Shown here one piece after another: positions 1-7,108 of a stretch of DNA of 33,627 nucleotides; positions within the stretch are counted from its first letter, which is position 1, and each line of letters begins with the position of its first letter. Under the pieces are notes generated by a model, which saw only the letters and a program-made list of their open reading frames with translations, did not search any database and was not told where the DNA came from. The stretch comes from an uncultured Novosphingobium sp. (lineage in GTDB: Bacteria > Pseudomonadota > Alphaproteobacteria > Sphingomonadales > Sphingomonadaceae). Location of the stretch: the NCBI GenBank assembly GCA_946886365.1, contig CAMPIM010000030.1:1-33627 (forward strand), given 5' to 3'. Made by a program: the position numbers and the translations under genes.

Positions 1-76
<76 letters not shown>

Positions 77-92
77 TCGCTCTTGCGAGGCA

Positions 93-121
93 GCGGTTTT
101 AGAAACCGCCCTTTTTATTTT
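93..121 (+). terminator. Rho-independent terminator after tRNA-Thr
   Basis: GCGGTTT (93-99), loop TAG, and AAACCGC (103-109) form a perfect 7-bp stem followed by CCTTTTTATTTT (110-121), a T-rich tract on the plus strand 17 bases after the tRNA. The stop codon of the convergent small gene (99-101, minus strand) lies inside the hairpin, so the two transcription units share this site. Confidence 0.85.
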
Positions 122-392
122 CCGGTTTATCCCGCCGCACTTCCACTGTCTTTATCCCAGTGTCGAGTGAGCCATATTTGGGCGTGGAATCGGGGCCGGG
201 CTTGGGGCCGCTGTCCCTGGGGCCTCGGTCGCCTCCGCCCCCACCGCCGCTGGATGCGGCGATGGCTTCGGAGCTTAGTGAAGTGGATAAAAGGATGGTC
301 ATGGCGGGCGGGACCGTTGCCGCAAACCTGCCGCAGGTCTTCAGAAAATTGCGTCTGTCCTCCGTTACCGACGAATTCAGCTGGTCATCCAT
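99..392 (-). CDS. Small twin-arginine signal protein, Gly/Pro-rich, function unknown
   Basis: This 97-residue protein starts MDDQLNSSVTEDRRNFLK. RRNFLK at 13-18 resembles a twin-arginine (TAT) signal, followed by a hydrophobic stretch (about 25-40) and a likely AIA-type signal peptidase site near residue 45. The mature part is short, with a run of six glycines and many Pro, Asp, Lys and Arg residues, ending in KKGGF, with no recognisable domain. The start is ATG at 390-392, preceded by AGAAGGA about 8 bases upstream. A promoter-like TTGCCA-N17-TTATGT at 425-453 leaves a short leader and argues against the longer upstream reading frame. Short proteins with an RR-FLK-CGR signal are common in alphaproteobacteria, usually without assigned function. 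Export by TAT is inferred; the role is unknown. Confidence 0.7.
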   Translation of the reverse strand: MDDQLNSSVTEDRRNFLKTCGRFAATVPPAMTILLSTSLSSEAIAASSGGGGGGDRGPRDSGPKPGPDSTPKYGSLDTGIKTVEVRRDKPENKKGGF

Positions 393-424
393 GATGCGAT
401 CCTTCTCTATCCTCCTCATAGAGT

Positions 425-453
425 ACATAAGAGCCGCGCCGATCGATTGGCAA
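425..453 (-). promoter_or_regulatory. Probable sigma-70 promoter of the small TAT protein gene
   Basis: Read on the minus strand, TTGCCA (448-453) is followed after 17 bases by TTATGT (425-430). The predicted transcript start near 418 would give a leader of roughly 26 bases containing the AGAAGGA ribosome binding site. Inferred from motif and spacing only. Confidence 0.45.
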
Positions 454-502
454 TAAAGAGACATAGACTTTAGGATAATGTGGACCGGCGCAGGGCAACC
501 CA

Positions 503-538
503 AAAGCAAAATGGGGGCCGACATTGCTGTCGGTCCCC
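503..538 (-). terminator. Strong hairpin with T-rich tail, minus strand
   Basis: GGGGGCCGACA (513-523), loop TTGC, TGTCGGTCCCC (528-538) is an almost perfect 11-bp stem. On the minus strand it is followed by ATTTTGCTTTT, a typical intrinsic terminator tail. It lies 424 bases beyond the stop codon of the enoyl-CoA hydratase with no convincing coding frame between, so it ends either a long 3' UTR or an unrecognised short transcript. Confidence 0.55.
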
Positions 539-928
539 ACTTCCGTCGTGTCCCGGATCCGCTTCCCTTTCAGGATGCGATCATCGGACTCGGCGCGCGA
601 TGCTTCCACCGATAAGGTTTGGCATCGTGTCTGCTCCGGCTGTCCGGCTATTCGCCATATTCCGCAGCTGTCTTCAAAATTCCACGTCCGACGTTCGCTT
701 TCGCGCGTGCATGACAGGGTCTTTAGAAGACCATCAGTTTCCATTCGAACCTTGCAGTTCCAATTTCAACCCGATGACCGAAACGTCAGTCAAATCTTTG
801 ATATGATCGCCGATTTGATGATCCGGATTTCTCCGTTTCTTCTTTCGTTTCGATAACCCGAAGGTCTCACCAAATGCGAGTCGTTCAAAGCGGAATCTGA
901 CAGTTCAGCGACAGCCTCTGTCTAAAGC

Positions 929-947
929 TGTGGATAAGTGTGGATAT
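929..947 (-). promoter_or_regulatory. Pair of DnaA-box-like sites
   Basis: TGTGGATAA at 929-937 is the exact complement of the classical DnaA box TTATCCACA. TGTGGATAT at 939-947 (ATATCCACA) is a one-mismatch copy in the same orientation, one base apart, followed by seven Ts. They lie 15 bases downstream of the enoyl-CoA hydratase stop codon. From memory, in Caulobacter and several other alphaproteobacteria an enoyl-CoA hydratase gene is followed by rpsT and dnaA, so the sites may be a remnant or a regulatory copy of that locus. DnaA binding is inferred from sequence alone. Confidence 0.5.
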
Positions 948-961
948 TTTTTTCGCGCCGG

Positions 962-1738
962 TTAGCGGCCCTTCCACACGCCCGGGCGCTTCTCGACGAA
1001 GGCGGTCATGCCCTCTACCCGGTCTTCCGTGGCGGTGAGCAGCTGGAACAGACGCCTTTCGGTAAGCAGCCCCTGCTCCAGCATGGTTTCGAAGGCGAGG
1101 TTCACCATTTCCTTGTTCACCATGGTCGCCATGGGCGGCATGGCAGCGATCGCCGCAGCGGTCTTGAGCGCGTCATCCAGCAGCTCCGCCGCCGATACGA
1201 TGCGCGACACGAGGCCCGAACGCTCGGCTTCCTCCGCGCCCATCATGCGGCCGGTGAGGCACATTTCCATCGCTTTCGCCTTGCCGACAGCCTTGGTCAG
1301 GCGCTGCGACCCGCCCATGCCGGGCGCGACGCCGAGCTTGATTTCCGGCTGACCGAATTTGGCCGTGTCTGCCGCGATGATGAAGTCGGCCATCATGGCC
1401 AGTTCACAGCCGCCGCCCAGCGCGAAGCCCGCGACAGCGGCGATCCACGGCTTGCGCGTCGCCACCACATGTTTTTGCCAGCCGGAGAAGAAGTCCTCCA
1501 GGAAGAAGTCGGCGGCTTCCTTGCTGACCATCTCCTTGATGTCCGCGCCTGCGGCGAAGGCTTTTTCGCTACCCGTCAGCACGAGACACAGTTGCGAGGG
1601 ATCGGCGTCATAGGCTGCGAAAGCGGCGCTCAGGTCTGCCAGAACTTGCGTGTTGAGTGCGTTCAGCGCCTGCGGACGGTTCAGCGTGACCAGCGTCACC
1701 GCTTCGCGCTGTTCGACCAAAATCGTTTCGAAGCTCAT
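962..1738 (-). CDS. Enoyl-CoA hydratase (crotonase family)
   Basis: The 258-residue product hydrates trans-2-enoyl-CoA to 3-hydroxyacyl-CoA in beta-oxidation or related acyl-CoA degradation in the cytoplasm. Crotonase hallmarks are present: oxyanion-hole segment AAGADIKEM (62-70), [12 protein letters not shown] (104-115) with catalytic Glu112, and FGQPEIKLG (128-136) with Glu132. Length is typical of the single-domain family. Start ATG at 1736-1738 ([10 protein letters not shown]) is preferred over ATG 1742-1744 because GAAGGA sits about 8 bases upstream of it. It lies 53 bases after the pteridine-reductase-like gene on the same strand and could be co-transcribed with folE. Substrate chain length cannot be told from sequence. 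Confidence 0.93.
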   Translation of the reverse strand: MSFETILVEQREAVTLVTLNRPQALNALNTQVLADLSAAFAAYDADPSQLCLVLTGSEKAFAAGADIKEMVSKEAADFFLEDFFSGWQKHVVATRKPWIAAVAGFALGGGCELAMMADFIIAADTAKFGQPEIKLGVAPGMGGSQRLTKAVGKAKAMEMCLTGRMMGAEEAERSGLVSRIVSAAELLDDALKTAAAIAAMPPMATMVNKEMVNLAFETMLEQGLLTERRLFQLLTATEDRVEGMTAFVEKRPGVWKGR

Positions 1739-1791
1739 CGTCATCTTCCTTCAAATCTGCGGTACAACGGAGCAGCAACAGACCCCGCCGA

Positions 1792-2628
1792 TCACCGTCC
1801 CATATGCATGAAGTCGCGGTCGTAGCTGCGCATATGTGCGCCACCGTCGACATAAAGCGTCTGCCCGGTGACGGCGCTCGCCTGCGCCAGATAGAGGACC
1901 GCCTCCGCAATCTGCTCCGCCAGCGGCAAGCGGCCGAGCGGCATGGCCGATTGCAGCCTTTCCATCTGCGCCTCATCATAATCGGGCGTGGCGATGGTGA
2001 GGCCGGGCGCGACTGCGTTCACCCGGATATGTGGAGCGAGGCTGGCGGCGGAAAGGCGGGTCAGCCCCGCCAGCGCCGACTTCGACAAGGTATAGGCCAG
2101 CTGATCGGCGTGCGGATGATCGATCCGCTGATCAAGGATATTGATGATGCAGCGATCCGCCACCCCTGCCGGTATGGTTGCAAACGATTTTGTGAGTAAC
2201 GCGGGCGCGGCGCAGTTGACGGCATAATGCCGCATCAGATCGTCGGCGGAGACATTGTCCAGCCGGTCCTGACCGAAAATCGCGGCGCTGTTCACCAATA
2301 TGTCGGGCGGACGACCGAAGCGTTCGGCGACCTTGGCGACCAGTTCCTCGGCGCTTTCAGGATCAGAGAAGTCGGCGGTGAAGCCGTCCCATTCCGTGCC
2401 ATTTTCATCGAGGGTCAGGGCAAGCGCCGAGTCCAGCCGGGTATCATGGCTGCCGTGAATGGCGAGCGAATAGCCGACGCGCGCGAACCCAGCGGCAATG
2501 ACGCCGCCCAGCCGCCTGTGGCCGCCGGTGATCAGCGCCAGACGCTTGTTCGCCAGCGGCAGCGGTCCTTCGGCCTGCCCGCGCGCGCCGCCAAGGGGCC
2601 GGTAAGCGGGTGTTTCCTCGCCGCTCAC
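1792..2628 (-). CDS. Short-chain dehydrogenase resembling pteridine reductase (PTR1/FolM type)
   Basis: This 278-residue SDR is expected to reduce a dihydropterin with NADPH. TGGHRRLG (34-41) matches the TGX3RXG coenzyme motif that separates pteridine reductases from the usual TGxxxGxG SDRs. Further family features are the NSAA segment (113-116), Asp166 in INILDQR, and the YTLSK catalytic motif with Tyr179 and Lys183; PTR1 enzymes carry an equivalent Asp-Tyr-Lys set. VAPGL and the C-terminal YVDGG complete the fold. The start is GTG at 2626-2628, overlapping the folE stop as GTGA, which implies translational coupling. The pairing suggests a dihydrofolate or dihydromonapterin reduction step following GTP cyclohydrolase I. 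A general SDR role remains possible. Confidence 0.82.
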   Translation of the reverse strand: MSGEETPAYRPLGGARGQAEGPLPLANKRLALITGGHRRLGGVIAAGFARVGYSLAIHGSHDTRLDSALALTLDENGTEWDGFTADFSDPESAEELVAKVAERFGRPPDILVNSAAIFGQDRLDNVSADDLMRHYAVNCAAPALLTKSFATIPAGVADRCIINILDQRIDHPHADQLAYTLSKSALAGLTRLSAASLAPHIRVNAVAPGLTIATPDYDEAQMERLQSAMPLGRLPLAEQIAEAVLYLAQASAVTGQTLYVDGGAHMRSYDRDFMHMGR

Positions 2629-3233
2629 GATTCGATGAGCTTCAGCACTTCCTCGCGACTTTTTTCGTCCTCGCGGAATACGCCGAGCATGCGACTGGTT
2701 TTCATGAGCACATTGGGCGTGCGAACGCCCCGCCCGGTCATGCAACCATGCGTCGCTTCGATCACTACGGCCACGCCCTGAGGCTTCAGATGTTCCCAGA
2801 TGCAGTTGGCGACTTCGGCGGTCAGGCGCTCCTGAACCTGAAGGCGGTTGGCGAAGGCGTGCAGAACGCGCGCCAGCTTTGAAATGCCGACCACATATTT
2901 GCCGGGCAGATAGGCGATGTGCGCGCGGCCGATGATCGGCGCCATATGATGTTCGCAATGCGACTGGAACGGTATGTCCTTCAGCAGCACGATGTCGTCA
3001 TAGCCGCCCACTTCGTGGAAGATGCGCGACAGATGATAGGCCGGATCGTCGCCATAGCCACGGCAATATTCGCGCCACGCACGCGCGACGCGTTCTGGCG
3101 TTTCGAGCAGGCCTTCTCGCGTCGGATTGTCGCCCGACCAGCGGATCAACGTGCGGATAGCATCTGCCACATCGACGGGCACCGCTTCCTTTGTCGCTTC
3201 GCCTACAGCCTCGGCATCGGGATCATAGTCCAT
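2625..3233 (-). CDS. folE: GTP cyclohydrolase I
   Basis: FolE opens GTP to 7,8-dihydroneopterin triphosphate, the first step of folate and pterin synthesis. The 202-residue protein carries zinc ligands in SHCEHHMAPI (Cys93, His95/His96) and in ATHGCMTGRGV (Cys164). Other family segments are LETPERVARAW (43-53), GKYVVGISKLARV and RLQVQERLT. ATG at 3231-3233 is taken as the start because GGAG lies 11 bases upstream; a GTG at 3240-3242 in frame has the same GGAG only 2 bases away and is less likely. The stop overlaps the GTG start of the next gene, a pteridine-reductase-like SDR, so the pair forms a pterin operon. Confidence 0.95.
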   Translation of the reverse strand: MDYDPDAEAVGEATKEAVPVDVADAIRTLIRWSGDNPTREGLLETPERVARAWREYCRGYGDDPAYHLSRIFHEVGGYDDIVLLKDIPFQSHCEHHMAPIIGRAHIAYLPGKYVVGISKLARVLHAFANRLQVQERLTAEVANCIWEHLKPQGVAVVIEATHGCMTGRGVRTPNVLMKTSRMLGVFREDEKSREEVLKLIES

Positions 3234-3426
3234 GGCCGACACTACTCCTCATTATCTTTGTTCAGGGCGCATATGGCGGCTATGTTTGCGGAACGCCAGC
3301 CCCCTTTGCCTATGCTATGGACAGGGTTGATGCCGGGTGGCACATCAACGCGCATCACAAGAAGCCGATCCGATAAGCATGGCCGTCCCGTCGCCCTTCC
3401 CCCACCCATGGCATCAAGGCTGAGGC

Positions 3427-4008
3427 GTGCGAACTGAACGGATCGCAGCCGTGTTGCTAGCCGCGGGGACGTCGTCGCGCTTTGGCGAGGCGGACAAGTT
3501 GATGGCCGACCTCAATGGCAAGCCGGTCGTGGCCCATACGTTGGAAGCCGTCGCCTCCCTCGCCTTCGCGGAACTGGTGGCGGTGACGCGGCCGATCGGG
3601 GATGCTCCCGATATTCACCGGAAACTGGAGAGGCGTGGCTACAGCATATTGGTCAATGACAAGCCTGAAGAGGGGCTGGCGAGCAGTATCGTGCTGGCCG
3701 TAAACCATGTCATGCCGATCAGGCGCTGTCGGGGCATTCTTATCTGCCTGGCCGACATGCCCTATGTTCCGCAGTCGCATTATAACCGGATATGCCTGGC
3801 GGCGGAGGATGTGCGGTCGGTGGTGGCGAGTACGGATGGCTTTTCTTCCTCGCCGCCCGCCTTCATCGGACGAAAGCATTTTCCCGAGTTGCTGACCCTG
3901 CGCGGTGATCAGGGCGCTAGGGCGCTGTTAAGCCGAGGGCTTCAGATCGAAGCGATGAGCAGTTCGTTGGTCGATATCGACACGCCGGAGGACCTGCCGC
4001 ACGGATAG
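3427..4008 (+). CDS. MobA/MocA-like nucleotidyltransferase (NTP_transf_3)
   Basis: This 193-residue protein has the glycosyltransferase-A-like nucleotidyltransferase fold. VLLAAGTSSRFGEADKLM (9-26) is the nucleotide-binding LAAGxSxRFGxxKL signature, and LADMPY (108-113) carries the metal-binding Asp110. Relatives include molybdenum cofactor cytidylyltransferase MocA and CoxI/XdhC-associated proteins, so a role in maturing the cofactor of a molybdenum hydroxylase is likely, although no such enzyme is in the window. The start is GTG at 3427-3429 with only a weak GAGGC upstream; no better start is in frame. It is transcribed divergently from folE and converges on the MFS gene, whose stop lies 4 bases beyond its own. 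Confidence 0.78.
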   Translation: MRTERIAAVLLAAGTSSRFGEADKLMADLNGKPVVAHTLEAVASLAFAELVAVTRPIGDAPDIHRKLERRGYSILVNDKPEEGLASSIVLAVNHVMPIRRCRGILICLADMPYVPQSHYNRICLAAEDVRSVVASTDGFSSSPPAFIGRKHFPELLTLRGDQGARALLSRGLQIEAMSSSLVDIDTPEDLPHG

Positions 4009-4012
4009 GCGA

Positions 4013-5674
4013 TCAGCTCGACCGGGTCGGGTCGGTCATCGGGTCGTCCATCTCCCGCACATCGGGCATCCGGCCGATTGGTAGCGAACCGGTCTGCCTT
4101 TCCAGCATGCGATGCACGACTGGTGGATGAGATCCGCTGTGTAACGCTGCAAGAGCGTCGGAATTGGCGGTATCGGCCATCGTCCGGCGGCTGTTGTGGC
4201 GGACATAGTCCAGCCACGTGGAGACGTGATAACGCTCGACCCATAATTCGGGATCGGCCAAGTCCCTTAGCAGCGACCAGCCATGCGCGCCGTCGCGGCG
4301 GCGGATGCGGCGGCGCTCGCTCATCGCGGTGAGGAATGGCACGACCGACCCCGCCGGTATGCGATATTCGATGGTGATGACCACTGGTCCGCTGCGTGGC
4401 TCTATGGGCACCGAGGTCTGCGGTTCCTGCCAGCGGTTCAGAAGGTCGAGATTTTCGTCGCCGGTCTGGGATAGCGGCAGGAAAAGGCCGACCATCGCCG
4501 CCACGAACTGCACCCCGGCGGCGACGTGGAGCGACGTCACCACGCCCATATGTTCCGCCAGCCAGCCGAACAGCCAGGCGCCCAGTGCCATGCCGCCAAA
4601 CGCCGTCATCTGGTAAAGGGCGACAGCCCGCGCCAGCACCCATCGGGGAGCGGACATCTGGACCGAGACGTTGAAGGTCGACAGCGCGATGACCCAGCCT
4701 GCGCCGCAGAGCAGGAGCCCTGCTATGGTTACAATCAGCCAGCCGGTGGAAGCCGTGATAGCGGTGCCTATTGCCAGCGCAAGTGCGGCCGAGCGCACGA
4801 TGGTTTCGATAGCAAAGCGGCGGCGGAGCCTGCCTGACGAGAGCGCGCCCAGGACTGCGCCGATGCCGAAGGCGCCGCTCAGGATGCCGAAGGTAAGGGC
4901 GTCGCCCTTCAACAGGTCGCGCGCCACCAGAGGCATGAGGGCGGACACCGCGCTCGCGCCGATGCCGAAAGCTGCCGCGCGCAGGAGGACGAGCTGGATC
5001 TTGGGCGACATGGCGACATAGCGCGCGCCTGCCCTCATCGCGAGGCCGAGGCGTTCGCGCGGCAGGAGCTTCGGCCCGCGTTCCGGCTGCCAGCGGAGGA
5101 GCACGATGGTCAGGGCGATATAGCTCAGCGCATTGGTGAGGAACGCGGCGGCGGCGCCTGCGGCTGCGACGATGATGCCGCCGAGTGCGGGGCCGACGCT
5201 GCGCGCAAGGTTGAAGCCCATGCTGTTGAGCGCGACGGCGCTGGGCAGTTGGAAACGTGGGACCATGTCGCCGACCGATGCTTGCCACGCCGGACCGTTA
5301 ATGGCGGTGGCACAGCCGACCAAGAAGGTGAAGGCGAGGAGCGACCAGGGCGTGAGCAACCCGAGCCACGCGAAAAGCGCGAGCGACGCCGATACCAGGA
5401 GCATCGACAGCTGGCAGGCGAGCATGACGAGGCGACGGTCAAGATTGTCCGCGACCGCGCCTGCCCATAGCGAGAGCAGCATGATCGGCAAGGTGGTCGA
5501 TGCAGGCACCAGCGCGACGAGCATGGGGGAGCCCGATAGCGAGGTCATCATCCATGCCGCGCCGACCGACTGGATCAGCCCACCGAAGTTGGACGCGAGG
5601 CTGGCGAACCATACCGCGCGGAAGATGGGGATGGCGAAGGGCGATGGCGCTGGAGGAGAATCTGCCTCTGACAC
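4013..5674 (-). CDS. MFS transporter, MFS_3 (EntS-like) family with cytoplasmic C-terminal extension
   Basis: This 553-residue inner-membrane protein has about 12 hydrophobic segments within residues 10-405 and then about 145 polar residues. The N-terminus FRAVWFASLASNFGGLIQ and AVADNLDRRLVM (basic loop between helices 2 and 3) fit the MFS_3 group of putative exporters related to enterobactin exporter EntS. MFS_3 members in alphaproteobacteria often carry a C-terminal domain resembling the antibiotic-biosynthesis monooxygenase fold; here residues 425-505, with EYRIPAG and WSLLRDLADPELWVERY, fit that. The start is GTG at 5672-5674 with no clear ribosome binding site. The substrate is unknown; no siderophore gene is nearby. 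It diverges from the fadA-fadB unit and could share its operator. Confidence 0.85.
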   Translation of the reverse strand: MSEADSPPAPSPFAIPIFRAVWFASLASNFGGLIQSVGAAWMMTSLSGSPMLVALVPASTTLPIMLLSLWAGAVADNLDRRLVMLACQLSMLLVSASLALFAWLGLLTPWSLLAFTFLVGCATAINGPAWQASVGDMVPRFQLPSAVALNSMGFNLARSVGPALGGIIVAAAGAAAAFLTNALSYIALTIVLLRWQPERGPKLLPRERLGLAMRAGARYVAMSPKIQLVLLRAAAFGIGASAVSALMPLVARDLLKGDALTFGILSGAFGIGAVLGALSSGRLRRRFAIETIVRSAALALAIGTAITASTGWLIVTIAGLLLCGAGWVIALSTFNVSVQMSAPRWVLARAVALYQMTAFGGMALGAWLFGWLAEHMGVVTSLHVAAGVQFVAAMVGLFLPLSQTGDENLDLLNRWQEPQTSVPIEPRSGPVVITIEYRIPAGSVVPFLTAMSERRRIRRRDGAHGWSLLRDLADPELWVERYHVSTWLDYVRHNSRRTMADTANSDALAALHSGSHPPVVHRMLERQTGSLPIGRMPDVREMDDPMTDPTRSS

Positions 5675-5754
5675 GAAAAATGCATGAACCCGAAAACGAT
5701 TGGAGCGTCAAACGCGGAAGGAAGGAAAGCAGTTCAATGTTAAAGCGAATAGGC

Positions 5755-5783
5755 TTGCACTTTACGTAAACGTAAATACATTT
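5755..5783 (+). promoter_or_regulatory. fadA promoter with a palindromic operator inside the spacer
   Basis: TTGCAC (5755-5760) and TACATT (5777-5782, 16-base spacer) fit a sigma-70 promoter. The spacer is TTTACGTAAACGTAAA (5761-5776), an inverted repeat TTTACG-TAAA-CGTAAA that also contains ACGTAA twice. Operators placed between -35 and -10 are typical of MerR-family regulators, and ACGTnnACGT motifs have been described for LiuR-type regulators of branched-chain and fatty-acid catabolism; matching this site to that group is inference from memory. The predicted transcript start is about 35 bases before the fadA ATG. Confidence 0.55.
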
Positions 5784-5823
5784 GCGGCGCGCCGGATGCC
5801 AAGCGGAGAGGAATGACCGAGCG

Positions 5824-7032
5824 ATGGAAGCCTTTATCTACGATGCCGTGAGGACGCCCCGTGGCCGGGGCAAGCCGGACGGGTCGTTGCATGAAATCAC
5901 CCCTATCCAGCTGGCAACGCAGGTGTTGCAGGCGGTGCGGGACCGCAACGCCATCGACACGGCTGACGTGGACGATGTGATACTTGGTTGCGTCACACCG
6001 ATAGGCGAACAGGGCGGTGACATCGCCCGCGCCGCCGTGCTGAACGCCGATTATGAGCAGACGGTGCCTGGGGTGCAGATCAACCGTTTCTGCGCGTCGG
6101 GACTGGAAGCGGTGAACATGGCGGCGGCGAAGGTCTATTCGGGCGAAGCGGGCCTAGCGATCGGCGGCGGCGTCGAATCGATGAGCCGGGTGCCGATGTC
6201 ATCTGACGGCGGCGCGATCGCGATGGACCCGGCGGTCGCCTACAAGACCTATTTCGCGCCGCAGGGCATCGGCGCCGATGTGATCGCGACCAAGTTCGGG
6301 ATCAGCCGCGACGACGCCGACGCCTATGCGGTGGAGAGCCAGCGGCGGGCGAAGGCAGCATGGGATGAAGGGCGCTTTGCCAAATCGATCATTCCTGTGC
6401 GTGATGTGATCGGTTCCGTGGTGCTGGACCATGACGAGCATATGCGGCCCGACGCGACGATGCAGTCGCTCGCTGCGCTGAAACCGAGCTTTACCGCGCT
6501 GGGTGAGGAAATGCCGGGCTTCGACGCGATCGCGCTGCTCAAATATCCTGAACTGGAGCGGGTGAACCATGTCCATCATGCGGGCAACAGTTCGGGCATC
6601 GTCGATGGCGCGGCGGCCGTGTTGGTCGGCAACAAGGATATGGGCGAGAAATATGGCTTGAAGCCCCGCGCCCGGATCAGGGCAATGGCATCGATCGGGT
6701 CCGAGCCGCTGATCATGCTGACGGGGCCGGAGTTCGTCGCGGGCAAGCTGCTCAACCGGGCGGGGATGAGCAGCCATGACATCGACCTGTGGGAGTTGAA
6801 CGAGGCCTTTGCGAGCGTGGTGCTGCGCTACATGCAGGCGATGGACCTCGACCATGACAAGATCAATGTGAATGGCGGCGCGATTGCCATGGGCCACCCG
6901 CTGGGCGCGACTGGTGCGATGGTGCTGGGCACGGCGCTGGATGAGCTGGAGCGGTCGGGCAAGGGCACGGCGCTGGTGAACCTTTGCGTTGGTGCGGGGA
7001 TGGGGACCGGGATTATTATCGAGCGGGTTTGA
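5824..7032 (+). CDS. fadA: Acetyl-CoA C-acyltransferase (3-ketoacyl-CoA thiolase)
   Basis: The 402-residue thiolase cleaves 3-ketoacyl-CoA with CoA, the last step of beta-oxidation. [12 protein letters not shown] (86-97) holds nucleophile Cys90, [17 protein letters not shown] contains catalytic His358, and [11 protein letters not shown] contains Cys388. Length matches thiolase I family members. The start is ATG at 5824-5826 ([14 protein letters not shown]); GAGAGGA lies about 12 bases upstream. FadB follows 76 bases later on the same strand, separated by one CCGTTCG-family repeat, so the two probably form one beta-oxidation operon controlled from the palindromic promoter at 5755. A biosynthetic acetoacetyl-CoA thiolase is less likely given the FadB partner. 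Confidence 0.93.
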   Translation: MEAFIYDAVRTPRGRGKPDGSLHEITPIQLATQVLQAVRDRNAIDTADVDDVILGCVTPIGEQGGDIARAAVLNADYEQTVPGVQINRFCASGLEAVNMAAAKVYSGEAGLAIGGGVESMSRVPMSSDGGAIAMDPAVAYKTYFAPQGIGADVIATKFGISRDDADAYAVESQRRAKAAWDEGRFAKSIIPVRDVIGSVVLDHDEHMRPDATMQSLAALKPSFTALGEEMPGFDAIALLKYPELERVNHVHHAGNSSGIVDGAAAVLVGNKDMGEKYGLKPRARIRAMASIGSEPLIMLTGPEFVAGKLLNRAGMSSHDIDLWELNEAFASVVLRYMQAMDLDHDKINVNGGAIAMGHPLGATGAMVLGTALDELERSGKGTALVNLCVGAGMGTGIIIERV

Positions 7033-7061
7033 TCCCCCTCCCCCTTGAGAAGAAAAGTGAA

Positions 7062-7088
7062 GCCCTTCGACAAGCTCAGGGCGAACGG
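7062..7088. repeat. Single half-site of the CCGTTCG repeat family
   Basis: GCCCTTCGACAAGCTCAGGG followed by CGAACGG. The same half-site occurs in inverted pairs at 9319-9392 and 18649-18726. Preceding AAGTGAA is shared with the copy at 18694-18726, so the repeat unit extends a little further left. Here only one arm is seen, in the fadA-fadB gap. Confidence 0.8.
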
Positions 7089-7108
7089 AGTTGAGAGGCA
7101 GTAGCTTT

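Larger units (their letters stand above)
393..961. other. Gene-free stretch of 569 bases between the TAT protein and enoyl-CoA hydratase genes
   Basis: No convincing coding frame is present. Open frames here are short, lack ribosome binding sites, and one minus-strand frame (385-744) runs through the terminator hairpin at 503-538. The stretch looks less GC-rich than its surroundings. It contains the small gene's promoter (425-453), the terminator (503-538) and two DnaA-box-like 9-mers (929-947). Confidence 0.6.

Noticed and set aside
385..744. Minus-strand open frame of 119 codons in the gene-free stretch
   Set aside because: It reads through the terminator hairpin at 503-538, overlaps the start of the small TAT gene in another frame, and its composition does not look like protein.
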